From: Neomoorella sulfitireducens
GTDB taxonomy: Bacteria > Bacillota > DSM-521 > Neomoorellales > Neomoorellaceae
Direction: 5' to 3'
DNA length: 64,000 nt
Assembly: GCF_024733845.1 (NCBI RefSeq)
Contig: NZ_JANRHG010000012.1
Coordinates: 1 to 64,000 of the forward strand
Shown: positions 1 through 9,272 of the stretch, piece after piece
Numbering within the stretch: position 1 is the stretch's first letter
Layout: each line of letters begins with the position of its first letter
Made by a program: the position numbers and the translations under genes
Notes under the pieces: generated by a model
The model's input: the letters and a program-made list of their open reading frames with translations, nothing else
Database searches by the model: none
What the model was told of the DNA's origin: nothing

Positions 1-268
1 ATCGCCCTCGCTGTCAAGGGCTTTTTGCTACTCTCACCGGCATTTCCTGCCGGCAAGTCTGTATTTTACTACGGCCCCCGATACTTTGTCAAGGGGCCTT
101 TTCTCCTTTTCTTTCTTGTCGTTGCGCCCCTGCCGGGACGCAGGAGATAATATAACACTGAAAACGGGCAGCGCGCAATGCCCAATAGGGCCTGCTAACG
201 GTTGCCCGTTGCTATTATACCGGATAAGCTCCAGGTTTTATTTGTTTTTAAGTCGATACTCCATTTTG
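1..268 (-). promoter_or_regulatory. Non-coding promoter-rich region downstream of lysS
   Basis: No convincing gene lies here. Reading the minus strand, a TTGACA box (plus-strand positions 87-92) is followed after 18 bases by TAAAAT (63-68). A second TTGACA lies at 12-17, with its -10 just outside the window. A TATAAT-like box is also present near 215. A small hairpin with arms CCGGCA/TGCCGG sits at about 37-54. Tandem sigma-A-type promoters directed out of the window suggest a strongly expressed downstream unit such as an rRNA or tRNA operon, but that unit is not visible. Confidence 0.5.
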
Positions 269-2228
<1,960 letters not shown>

Positions 2229-2341
2229 CCTCTGCTCGCTCCCCTTCAGTTACCGCATAAATTATGAACATCAGTGCTATCTCAATATATGTCCTTTTTC
2301 CTTCCTTTATGCGACCGCCCCACAGGCCCAAGTACTATAAC

Positions 2342-2366
2342 AAGCACCGGAAGTTTCCCAGTGCTT
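2342..2366 (-). terminator. Weak hairpin after the acyl-ACP-reductase-like gene
   Basis: Inverted repeat AAGCACTGG / CCGGTGCTT with a 7-base loop, reading the minus strand. It lies about 73 bases beyond the stop codon at 2439. The following U-run is poor, so termination is only suggested. Confidence 0.35.
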
Positions 2367-2438
2367 GTTGTAATATAGTCCGTTTATTTACTGGTATTAT
2401 AGGTCTGACTGGTTACCATGTCAATACCCTTCCAAAAG

Positions 2439-3521
2439 TTAACGGGCCAGGGCCAGTTTACGCCTGGCCTGCTCGCGGATGGCCGCCACCCTAGCTTCGG
2501 AAACCGGCAACTCGAAACTGCGGAAACCGGCCACCCGGAAGCCGTGTTTGGCTGCCAGGCGGTTAATGGTATCAATCTGTTCTACCGTTAACTCCCGGCC
2601 CATAGTAAAGTTTTCCATGCGCCCCTCCAGGGCCAGGATCATGGTTTCGGCCATACAGGCATAGGCCAGTCCCGGAGGGTAACCGAAATTAAAGTTAAAG
2701 TTGACATTGCCCGGAACTTCTACTACCCCGCCGTCGATCACCAGCACGTCATCGCGTATCTCGGCCACCCTCCGGGAAACATCCCGCGGCCGGGCTACGT
2801 CGCAGACCACCGCCCCCGGTTTCAGGTCCTCCGCCTCGATAACCGTATCTACCGCTGAGGTAACGGTAATAATAACATCGGCGCGACGGAGGGCTTCCCG
2901 GGAATAAGCTGTTGTCCTGGCCTTTACACCGGTCATATCTTTTATTTCACCGGCCAGATGGGACAACCTGGCTTCATTGCGGGCAACCAGGGTTAGATTC
3001 CGGCAGCGGCGGGCCAGGATTTTAGCGCATACGGCGCCAATTGAGCCTGTGGCCCCAACAATGGCCACCTCGGCTCCGGGCAGTTCGATACCCATCATGG
3101 CCGCCGCCTTTTCCGTTGCTTCGAGGGCTGTAGCAACGGTATAACTGTTACCGGTAGTCACTGCTATATCTAAATTCCGGGCCACGGTAACCCCGGCATC
3201 GCCGACTACAGAAGTCATTGCTCCCAGTCCCAGGATCTCTGCTCCCAGTTTTTCTGCCAGGCGACCGGTGCTAATAATCTTTTGGATTACAAATTCTTCC
3301 GGCAGGGTCACCATCTGGCGTGAGGTGAGGGGGCAGGCAACGAACCATCCTTCGGTTTCAGCATATGGGGAACGAACACCGGTAATGTGAGAAGTTTTCA
3401 GAGGAGGGATATGAAGTGCCAATTTTTCCAGGAACTTTGCGGGCAAGTAACGTGTGAAGGGAAACTTCCTGGCAAAATAGCTGATATCCAGCGGATGGAT
3501 CATAAAGGCGAACCGATGCAA
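2439..3521 (-). CDS. Long-chain acyl-ACP reductase (AAR)-like dehydrogenase, COG5322 type
   Basis: A 360-aa protein with a Rossmann nucleotide motif GATGSIG at residues 156-162. Its C-terminal block ACMAETMILALEG followed by ENFTMGRELT and AAKHGF resembles, from memory, cyanobacterial acyl-ACP reductase, which makes fatty aldehydes from acyl-ACP with NADPH. Cys289 falls where the cyanobacterial enzyme has its acyl-carrying cysteine (about Cys294). Such Firmicute proteins are often labelled shikimate dehydrogenase, which the motifs do not support. The TTG start has AAGGAGG 8 bases upstream. It is the last gene of a three-gene unit with an unrecognised protein and an HTH regulator. The actual substrate is unknown. 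Confidence 0.7.
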   Translation of the reverse strand: MHRFAFMIHPLDISYFARKFPFTRYLPAKFLEKLALHIPPLKTSHITGVRSPYAETEGWFVACPLTSRQMVTLPEEFVIQKIISTGRLAEKLGAEILGLGAMTSVVGDAGVTVARNLDIAVTTGNSYTVATALEATEKAAAMMGIELPGAEVAIVGATGSIGAVCAKILARRCRNLTLVARNEARLSHLAGEIKDMTGVKARTTAYSREALRRADVIITVTSAVDTVIEAEDLKPGAVVCDVARPRDVSRRVAEIRDDVLVIDGGVVEVPGNVNFNFNFGYPPGLAYACMAETMILALEGRMENFTMGRELTVEQIDTINRLAAKHGFRVAGFRSFELPVSEARVAAIREQARRKLALAR

Positions 3522-3596
3522 GGAATAGCCCTCCTTTAATATAGATATGGGAAGTGTGAGGTAGGAAGTGGGGTTACCCTGTAAGCAAACATTATG

Positions 3597-4499
3597 TTAA
3601 GTCAGGTTGACTATCCGGGGTTTAAAGTCGAGCCGGTCTAACAACCGGTTATAATCTTCCGGCGTGACGGTATCCGCCTTTTTGCCGCTGAGTGTCAGCA
3701 GGACACCTTCCATGACATTGGTACCAAAGGAGCGACCGTTAAATTCCGGGGTAGTGGTAATAAGGGTTTTAATCCCCCGGCGACGCAGTTCTTCGATGTC
3801 GGTGCTGGTAACGGTATTGGTGATTATCACCCGCCCCGGCAATTCCGGGGGTAGGTAACGGCGGATAAAGAGAAAATCCCCGGCAATAATCTCCGCAGCT
3901 TCGTAATAACGCTGGTAGCGGTTATCAATTTTCTCCTGTTCTTTGCCTGTGGGGTAGAGGAGTTTAAAAGGCAACAGGCGAACGAAGGGTGCCGCAACAT
4001 AAGCAACCCGCTGGAACCTGGACAGGGACCGAATGGGCACAGGTATACCCAGGCCAAAAATTAAATCGCCACAAATAAGCTCGGCCCCGGCGGCATCCAG
4101 GGCTTCAGCCATACCAAAGCGGTCGACGGCGCTGACCATGAGTACCTTCTTGCCCCGGAAATCCAGGACACCTTCACGGGCCAGGTAGGTTATCACCCGG
4201 CGCTCCAGGGTATCCTTCAGGCCGCCGCCGTCCACCATGGGCGTCAGCCGGGCCGCCCGGACTATTTTAGCTGCATCCCGCAGGAGGTAACGCCTGGTTC
4301 CTACCCGGATGTACAGGTCCATCCCCCCCAGGCCGAAGGCGTCTACCTGCCCGTCCAGTTCCCGGATAAGATTGACCATCCGCTCCATATCGCCGTCGGT
4401 ACCGATGCGTTCAATGCGAAACCTTTCTCCCAGGAATTCCGCTTCTACCTGGTGATCCCGTTTTGATGAACCCAGGCTGATGCTTACTACTCGTTTCAT
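3597..4499 (-). CDS. Uncharacterised 300-aa protein (often called 'quinate 5-dehydrogenase')
   Basis: I do not recognise a characterised family. The protein has alternating strands and helices, a glycine-rich stretch VDGGGLKDTLER near residue 90, and conserved-looking blocks YPTGKEQEKI (near 183) and TTTPEFNGRSFGTNVMEG (near 249). No GxGxxG dinucleotide motif or shikimate/quinate signature is visible, so a quinate dehydrogenase label looks unsupported. It lies between an HTH regulator (15-base gap upstream) and the acyl-ACP-reductase-like gene (75-base gap downstream), so a role in the same process is inferred. ATG start with AAGGGG upstream. Confidence 0.65.
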   Translation of the reverse strand: MKRVVSISLGSSKRDHQVEAEFLGERFRIERIGTDGDMERMVNLIRELDGQVDAFGLGGMDLYIRVGTRRYLLRDAAKIVRAARLTPMVDGGGLKDTLERRVITYLAREGVLDFRGKKVLMVSAVDRFGMAEALDAAGAELICGDLIFGLGIPVPIRSLSRFQRVAYVAAPFVRLLPFKLLYPTGKEQEKIDNRYQRYYEAAEIIAGDFLFIRRYLPPELPGRVIITNTVTSTDIEELRRRGIKTLITTTPEFNGRSFGTNVMEGVLLTLSGKKADTVTPEDYNRLLDRLDFKPRIVNLT

Positions 4500-4514
4500 T
4501 TATCGTTCAGCCCC

Positions 4515-5048
4515 TTATTTTTCAGCTTCAACCAAATCCCGGACCAGTGACCGGAGTTCTTCGGCGTTGACTTCCCTGTCACCCCTAATAGGGGAAGGAC
4601 CCATCTCTACGCCCACCACTTCCCGTCCCAGCAAGGCCTCACCGACCTTAATGCGGTAGTCGGAGCCAATAATAATGACTACATCATAATTCCGCAACTG
4701 AGCCACAATCTCCATTATCTGGTTCAGTAATTCCAGGCCATTCTTCTGGCGAACAAAATCCCATCGTTCGCTATCGGTTAAGAGCAGTATGTATTCAACG
4801 CCCTCCTGTCGCAGCATATTTTCCAGTTCGGCCTTATTGGCGACGGGAAAGCCCACCACAGCCACACGCCGGCCGCGCCGTATCTCGCCCAGGGTTTCTA
4901 AACGGGAGACAAAGGAGCGGTCCACGCCTACCTGCCGGGCCACCTCCTGCTGGGAAAATCCCTGGCAGCGCAACGTAAAAATGCGCTCCAGGATGGAATT
5001 AATCTTGCGCCGGCTGATAAGCTTGTCGCCAATCCGTATCAGTTCCAC
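4515..5048 (-). CDS. HTH transcriptional regulator with C-terminal alpha/beta domain
   Basis: The 177-aa protein begins with a helix-turn-helix (about residues 30-58: GFSQQEVARQVGVDRSFVS). It continues as an alpha/beta domain with RVAVVGFPV near 62 and DVVIIIGSDYRI near 124, possibly a ligand-sensing module. GTG start with GGGG about 10 bases upstream. It heads the operon with the unknown 300-aa gene and the AAR-like gene. A perfect inverted repeat sits at its predicted transcription start, which suggests autorepression. The ligand is not predictable from the sequence. Confidence 0.75.
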   Translation of the reverse strand: MELIRIGDKLISRRKINSILERIFTLRCQGFSQQEVARQVGVDRSFVSRLETLGEIRRGRRVAVVGFPVANKAELENMLRQEGVEYILLLTDSERWDFVRQKNGLELLNQIMEIVAQLRNYDVVIIIGSDYRIKVGEALLGREVVGVEMGPSPIRGDREVNAEELRSLVRDLVEAEK

Positions 5049-5066
5049 CAGTCAACTGCCCCTTTG

Positions 5067-5094
5067 TGCACAAAAATGTGCAAGGTAGATTATA
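5067..5094 (-). promoter_or_regulatory. Promoter -10 and operator-like palindrome of the HTH-AAR operon
   Basis: On the minus strand TATAAT (plus 5089-5094) is followed at the expected start of transcription by TGCACA-TTTT-TGTGCA (5067-5082), a perfect 6-4-6 inverted repeat. The position just after the -10 box fits a repressor operator. The adjacent HTH gene is the obvious candidate regulator (inference). Confidence 0.6.
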
Positions 5095-5102
5095 ACAAAA
5101 AA

Positions 5103-5163
5103 ATATGGTCCTGGCAAGGTAATTCATCCGGCCTTTAAATAAAACCGGCCTGCCAGGACCATG
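5103..5163 (-). terminator. Long hairpin terminator after dusB
   Basis: The arms ATGGTCCTGGCA (plus 5104-5115) and TGCCAGGACCAT (5151-5162) are a perfect 12-bp inverted repeat. On the minus strand they are followed by TATTTTTTTG. It lies just downstream of the dusB stop, so it probably ends the coaX-dusB transcript. The loop of about 35 bases is long and carries two CCGGCC blocks. Confidence 0.65.
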
Positions 5164-5186
5164 AAAATTATACCCGTTATGGAGAT

Positions 5187-6185
5187 TTATTTTACGTCAA
5201 TCCGGTCGGGAACGACACTGCTGTAGGCGACCAGGGCAGCCATGACTGCCGCCGCGGTGTCGAGGGTATAAAGGTGTTGCCGCAGGCGGGCTGCACCGGG
5301 CAAGCCCCTGAGGTAACAAGCAAGCACTTTCCGCATTTCTTTCACCGCCACCTTTTCCCCTTTTAAATCTACCATCATTTTAAAATGACGCATGGCTATA
5401 GCCATCCTGGTGGCTACATCCGGAGGGGGAGGTTCCGGGCGGCCTTCCAGGCGAGCGCGGATGGCCATTAAAAGCCAGGGATTGCCTACGGCGGCCCGGC
5501 CTACCATAACGGCGTCACAGCCCGTCTGTTCCAGCATGGCTATGGCGTCCGCCGGTGTCCTGATATCGCCGTTGCCAATGACCGGTACCGGTACGGCTTC
5601 CTTAACCCTCCGGATGCAGGTCCAGTCGGCCTGCCCGCTGTAAAACTGGCTGCGGGTACGGCCGTGAACGGCCACCGCCTTGGCACCGGCCGCCACCACC
5701 GCCAGGGCTGCCTCGAGAACGTTTACGCTATCTTCATCCCATCCTTTACGCATCTTGACCGTAACCGGTATCGGACCGGCCGCCTCTACCATGGCGGCAA
5801 CAATTTCCGCAGCCAGGGAAAGATCGCGCATCAGGGCCGCCCCTTCCCCGTTTTTGACTATCTTGGGTGTCGGGCAGCCCATATTTAAATCGACAATGGC
5901 CGCTCCGGCGGTCACGGCCAGCCTGGTAGCCGCGGCCATAATTCCCGGTTCACGGCCGAATAGCTGGACGGCCACCGGCCCGGACTCACCTTTTAAATCA
6001 AGGAGCGCCCAGGTAGCCTTACTGCGGTAAATAAGACCCTGGGCGCTGATCATTTCGGTATAGGTCAAGGCAGCTCCCGCTTCCCTGGCAAGCAGGCGAA
6101 AAATGGGGTCGGTAAAGCCCGCCATGGGCGCCGTTACCAGCGGCGCTTCCAGGGTTACCGGGCCAATCTTAACTGTTGCGCTCAT
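5187..6185 (-). CDS. dusB: tRNA-dihydrouridine synthase (DusB family)
   Basis: Flavoenzyme that reduces uridines to dihydrouridine in tRNA. The 332-aa protein starts its TIM barrel with APMAGFTDPIFRLL (near residue 19), has DLNMGCPTPKIVKNGEGAAL near 99 carrying the catalytic cysteine, MRKGWDEDS, and the FMN-phosphate loop MVGRAAVGNPWL near 226. It overlaps the 3' end of coaX by 17 bases, so translation is probably coupled. A dus gene upstream of lysS matches Bacillus yacF order. Normal length. Confidence 0.95.
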   Translation of the reverse strand: MSATVKIGPVTLEAPLVTAPMAGFTDPIFRLLAREAGAALTYTEMISAQGLIYRSKATWALLDLKGESGPVAVQLFGREPGIMAAATRLAVTAGAAIVDLNMGCPTPKIVKNGEGAALMRDLSLAAEIVAAMVEAAGPIPVTVKMRKGWDEDSVNVLEAALAVVAAGAKAVAVHGRTRSQFYSGQADWTCIRRVKEAVPVPVIGNGDIRTPADAIAMLEQTGCDAVMVGRAAVGNPWLLMAIRARLEGRPEPPPPDVATRMAIAMRHFKMMVDLKGEKVAVKEMRKVLACYLRGLPGAARLRQHLYTLDTAAAVMAALVAYSSVVPDRIDVK

Positions 6186-6933
6186 AGACGATCCGCAAAC
6201 CCTCCAGGGTTAACAGGGGGTCAACTTTATCGACACAACCTACTTCAGGCGCTATCAAGCCGGCAAGGCCGCCGGTAGCCACCACCAAGGCCTGCCCACC
6301 CATCTCTTCCTTCATGCGGGTGACGATCCCCTCTACCTGGCCGATAAAGCCATACATTATTCCCGCCTGCATGCCGGCCACGGTGTTTTTACCGATTACC
6401 CGGGGCGGTTTGATAAGTTCAACCCGGGGTAGTTTGGCTGCCCGGGCAAACAGCGCTTCGGTGGCGATGCCAATCCCGGGTGCGATGGCTCCCCCCAGAT
6501 ATTCACCGTTTCCAGAAATGGCGTCAAAGGTTGTGGCGGTCCCAAAGTCCACGACAATGGCCGGGCCGCCGTAAAGTTCATAGACGGCTACACCGTTAAC
6601 AATGCGGTCGGCGCCCACCTCCCTGGGATTGTCAAAACGAATAGGCATGCCCGTTTTTACCCCGGGGCCGATTACCAGCAACCTGCATTCTAACTGTTCT
6701 TTTATCATCATGGTGAAAGTCTGGGTTAAAGTCGGCACCACGGAAGCCATGACTACGGCTTGAACGGCATCTATCTCCATTCCCTGGTAACCGGCCAGCT
6801 GGCGTAAGACCAGGCCGTATTCGTCGGCCGTCTTCTGCCGGTCGCTGGCCAGGCGCCAGCAGCATTGTAACTCCTTCCCTTTATAAAGGCCAATGGCAAT
6901 ATTAGTATTGCCGACATCTATGGCCATTAACAT
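6169..6933 (-). CDS. coaX: Type III pantothenate kinase
   Basis: Phosphorylates pantothenate, the first committed step to CoA. The 254-aa protein has the type III signatures IDVGNTNIAIG at the N-terminus, DFGTATTFDAISG near residue 129 and GGAIAPGIG near 147, as expected for the acetate/sugar-kinase fold. ATG start with GGAGG 10 bases upstream; a second in-frame ATG two codons later is possible. It lies downstream of bioY and upstream of dusB. With the pan genes nearby it would complete vitamin-B5-to-CoA entry. Confidence 0.95.
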   Translation of the reverse strand: MLMAIDVGNTNIAIGLYKGKELQCCWRLASDRQKTADEYGLVLRQLAGYQGMEIDAVQAVVMASVVPTLTQTFTMMIKEQLECRLLVIGPGVKTGMPIRFDNPREVGADRIVNGVAVYELYGGPAIVVDFGTATTFDAISGNGEYLGGAIAPGIGIATEALFARAAKLPRVELIKPPRVIGKNTVAGMQAGIMYGFIGQVEGIVTRMKEEMGGQALVVATGGLAGLIAPEVGCVDKVDPLLTLEGLRIVYERNS

Positions 6934-7058
6934 GCCGCCGTTCCCTCCATCTTCTTCGACTTATAAAATTATTCCACAGCCCCGGGCTTTATCCTTTTTC
7001 TTACTAAAAAAATACCCCACATAAAAGGTTAGTAACCGCCTGTAAAAGAAGCAACGAG

Positions 7059-7087
7059 AGCTGCCGGTACAAGCTAACCGGACGGCT
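7059..7087. repeat. Stem-loop between bioY and coaX
   Basis: Inverted repeat AGCTGCCGGT / ACCGG(a)CGGCT with an 8-base loop. No U-run follows on either strand, so it is not a clear terminator. It may be an mRNA-processing or stability element; function unknown. Confidence 0.3.
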
Positions 7088-7114
7088 AGAGCTATAACCT
7101 GAAGGGGCAGCCGC

Positions 7115-7681
7115 CTAACAATCAGAAGTACTCCCGGGGGCCAGGTACCCCGCCTGCTGCAGGGCCCTCCGGACCTTCAGGCCAACGGCCGCCGCCAGGA
7201 ATATCTTGGCCATATCCAGGGGAATGTAAGGCAGGACCCCCAGGAGCAACCCTTTAACCAGGTTAAGATGCAGGATGTAAGCCAGCTGGAAAGTACCCAG
7301 GCAATAGACTACCCCCAGACAGGCAAGCATGCCGGCAACCAGGCGGCCGTAACCCGGTTCCCCTTGGCCCCTTTCCAGGATCAGGCCCATGAAGTAGACG
7401 CCCAAGATAAACCCCCAGAGATATCCCCCTGACGGCCCGGCCAGGACCGCCGGGCCCGACCCACCACGGGCAAAAACGGGCAGGCCAATCACCCCAAGGA
7501 GTAAGTACACGATTATAGCCAGGGTGCCTTTCTTTTTGCCGAGTACGGCCCCGGCCAGGAAAACTCCCAGGACCTGGCCGGTAATGGGTACCGGTGAAAA
7601 GGGCAGGGGAATAGCCACCTGGGCCAGGATGGCTACCTGGGCGGCAAAAAGGGCTATCAGGGCTATGTCTTTAGTACGCAA
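7115..7681 (-). CDS. bioY: Biotin transporter BioY (ECF S component)
   Basis: Membrane protein that imports biotin, alone or with an energy-coupling module. The 188-aa product has about six hydrophobic segments and typical BioY motifs: PFSPVPITGQVLGVFLAG early, GGSGPAVLAGPSGGYLWGF mid, and a C-terminal PLDMAKI. The start is set to TTG at 7681 because GAGGAGG lies 8 bases upstream. A longer in-frame ATG at 7762 would add 27 residues not typical of the family. A BirA-type operator lies 90 bases upstream, so expression should fall when biotin is plentiful. Confidence 0.93.
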   Translation of the reverse strand: MRTKDIALIALFAAQVAILAQVAIPLPFSPVPITGQVLGVFLAGAVLGKKKGTLAIIVYLLLGVIGLPVFARGGSGPAVLAGPSGGYLWGFILGVYFMGLILERGQGEPGYGRLVAGMLACLGVVYCLGTFQLAYILHLNLVKGLLLGVLPYIPLDMAKIFLAAAVGLKVRRALQQAGYLAPGSTSDC

Positions 7682-7770
7682 GAAAAAAACCTCCTCGAAG
7701 GCCGGCCGGTTGCCGGCTTTTTTCAAGCTACTGCCTCCATGGCTCGCTAATATAAATGGCACATGGTTTA

Positions 7771-7802
7771 TTGTTAACTTTTTGTTTTATATATGGTTAA
7801 CA
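7771..7802. promoter_or_regulatory. BirA-type biotin operator upstream of bioY
   Basis: Half sites TGTTAAC (7772-7778) and GTTAACA (7796-7802) form an inverted repeat with a 17-base AT-rich spacer. This is the Firmicute biotin-operator pattern (known spacers are mostly 14-16). It lies in the birA-bioY gap, and birA itself encodes the N-terminal DNA-binding domain needed. Confidence 0.8.
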
Positions 7803-7817
7803 TATATGAGAAAAATT

Positions 7818-8810
7818 TTAGCCTGCCGCTCGCAGGCTCACTTCCCCGGAATTATACCGGCGAACCTCACCTCCCGCCCCCCGCACCAGCAGCGCGCCCT
7901 CGGCGTCAATATCAACGGCCACGCCCCGGAAGACATCCCGCCAGGTGTTTACTTCCACCTCCCGGCCCAGGGTCACGCTCGCCTCTTTCCAGGCCCGCCG
8001 GATGGGCTCAAAACCCTTTTCCTGCCAGCGCTCATACCATTTTTCCAGCTGGTAGAGCATCTCCTGGAATAGGGGCAATCGCTCCACCGGACGCCCCAAC
8101 TCTAAATATAAAGAGGTAGCGTGCGGTCTTACTTCAGGGCTAAAATCCCCTACCTCAAGATTGGCATTTAAGCCTATGCCCAGAACGACATACTCCAGGA
8201 CATCAATCTCGGCTTTAATTTCTGCCAGGATACCGCACATTTTCCTCCCCCCGGCCAGGAGATCATTGGGCCACTTGATACCAGGGGGGAGGCCGGTCTG
8301 GCGGCGTACTGCTGCCGCAACGGCTACCGCCGCCAGCAGGGTAAGCTGGGAGGCCATGGCCGTTGCCACCCGCGGGCGCAGGATGACAGAAAACCAGATG
8401 CCTTTTCGCGGCGGCGAAACCCAGGAACGCCCGCGCCGGCCGCGGCCTCCGGTCTGGCCTTCGGCGATGACCACCGTCCCTTCCGGTGCCCCGCCGTCGG
8501 CAAGTTCTTTGGCCACCTGGTTGGTAGAGCCCACTTCATCATAATAGTAAAGGTTCCGGCCCAGCCAGGTGGCCTTCAGGCCTGCGGTCACTTCCTCGGG
8601 GTAAAAGCAGTCCGGCGCAGACAGCAGGCAGTAGCCGCGACGTGTCTGGGCATCAATTTGATAACCTTCCCGGCGCAGGGCCTGGACATGCTTCCACACC
8701 GCCGTCCTGGTGATGGCAAGTCTTTTACTAAGCTCTTCCCCGGAAATATACTCACCCGGGCGGCGGCGCAGGTACTCTAATACTTGCTGCTTGCTGCCTT
8801 CTTTAGCCAT
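7818..8810 (-). CDS. birA: Bifunctional biotin-[acetyl-CoA-carboxylase] ligase / biotin repressor
   Basis: Makes biotinyl-AMP, biotinylates carboxylase carrier proteins, and represses biotin genes. The 330-aa protein starts with a winged HTH (residues about 5-65, TRTAVWKHVQALRREGYQI). The ligase core follows, with GSTNQVAKEL near 95, the biotin loop GRGRRGRSWVSP near 123 and KWPNDLLAGG near 180, then a C-terminal SH3-like domain. Two BirA-type operators flank the gene, one upstream of itself and one upstream of bioY, so autoregulation is likely. ATG start; the ribosome site (AAGGAAG) is distant and weak. Confidence 0.96.
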   Translation of the reverse strand: MAKEGSKQQVLEYLRRRPGEYISGEELSKRLAITRTAVWKHVQALRREGYQIDAQTRRGYCLLSAPDCFYPEEVTAGLKATWLGRNLYYYDEVGSTNQVAKELADGGAPEGTVVIAEGQTGGRGRRGRSWVSPPRKGIWFSVILRPRVATAMASQLTLLAAVAVAAAVRRQTGLPPGIKWPNDLLAGGRKMCGILAEIKAEIDVLEYVVLGIGLNANLEVGDFSPEVRPHATSLYLELGRPVERLPLFQEMLYQLEKWYERWQEKGFEPIRRAWKEASVTLGREVEVNTWRDVFRGVAVDIDAEGALLVRGAGGEVRRYNSGEVSLRAAG

Positions 8811-8838
8811 AGTTTTATTTTAAACTTCCTTTTTATGG

Positions 8839-8870
8839 TTGTCAACTCCCTGCGGCAATTATGGTTAACA
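8839..8870. promoter_or_regulatory. BirA-type biotin operator upstream of birA
   Basis: Half sites TGTCAAC (8840-8846) and GTTAACA (8864-8870) with a 17-base spacer, the same geometry as the bioY site and one mismatch in the left arm. It lies 29 bases before the birA start codon, in the panD-birA gap. Confidence 0.7.
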
Positions 8871-8885
8871 TTTTTTCGCCGGGCT

Positions 8886-9272
8886 TCATACCCAGGTCTC
8901 TCCCGGCCGTTCCCTACCCCGGATCTCACTTATTTTATTCTGCCCGTCCAGGAAAATGACGCGCGGTTTATAGGACGTGGCCTCGGCGTCGGTAAAAATG
9001 CCGTAGGAGATAATGATGACCACATCACCGGGCTGGACCAACCGGGCCGCGGCGCCGTTGGCACAGATGATACCGCTGCCGGGGGGCCCGGGGATGGCAT
9101 AGGTCTCCAGGCGGGCGCCGTTATTATTATTGACTACCTGGACTCTTTCGTTGGGTAAAATATCGGCTGCGGCCATCAAATCGCTGTCGATGGTAATACT
9201 ACCTATATAATTGAGGTCAGCGCCGGTAACGGTCGCCCGGTGCAGTTTGCTTTTCATCATGGTGCGCCACAT
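8886..9272 (-). CDS. panD: Aspartate 1-decarboxylase, pyruvoyl type
   Basis: Makes beta-alanine for pantothenate from aspartate. The 128-aa proenzyme cleaves itself between Gly24 and Ser25 (YIGS), giving the pyruvoyl group. With the ATG at 9272 the cleavage site falls at exactly the same residue numbers as in E. coli PanD, which supports this start over the later ATG codons. The start overlaps the panC stop (TGATG), so the two are translationally coupled. [20 protein letters not shown] is the usual C-terminal core. Confidence 0.96.
   Translation of the reverse strand: MWRTMMKSKLHRATVTGADLNYIGSITIDSDLMAAADILPNERVQVVNNNNGARLETYAIPGPPGSGIICANGAAARLVQPGDVVIIISYGIFTDAEATSYKPRVIFLDGQNKISEIRGRERPGETWV

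Noticed and set aside
3597-4499. Quinate 5-dehydrogenase / shikimate dehydrogenase calls for the 3597-4499 and 2439-3521 proteins
   Set aside because: No shikimate-binding motifs are visible. The first protein has no dinucleotide-binding glycine motif, and the second matches the acyl-ACP-reductase C-terminal block better.
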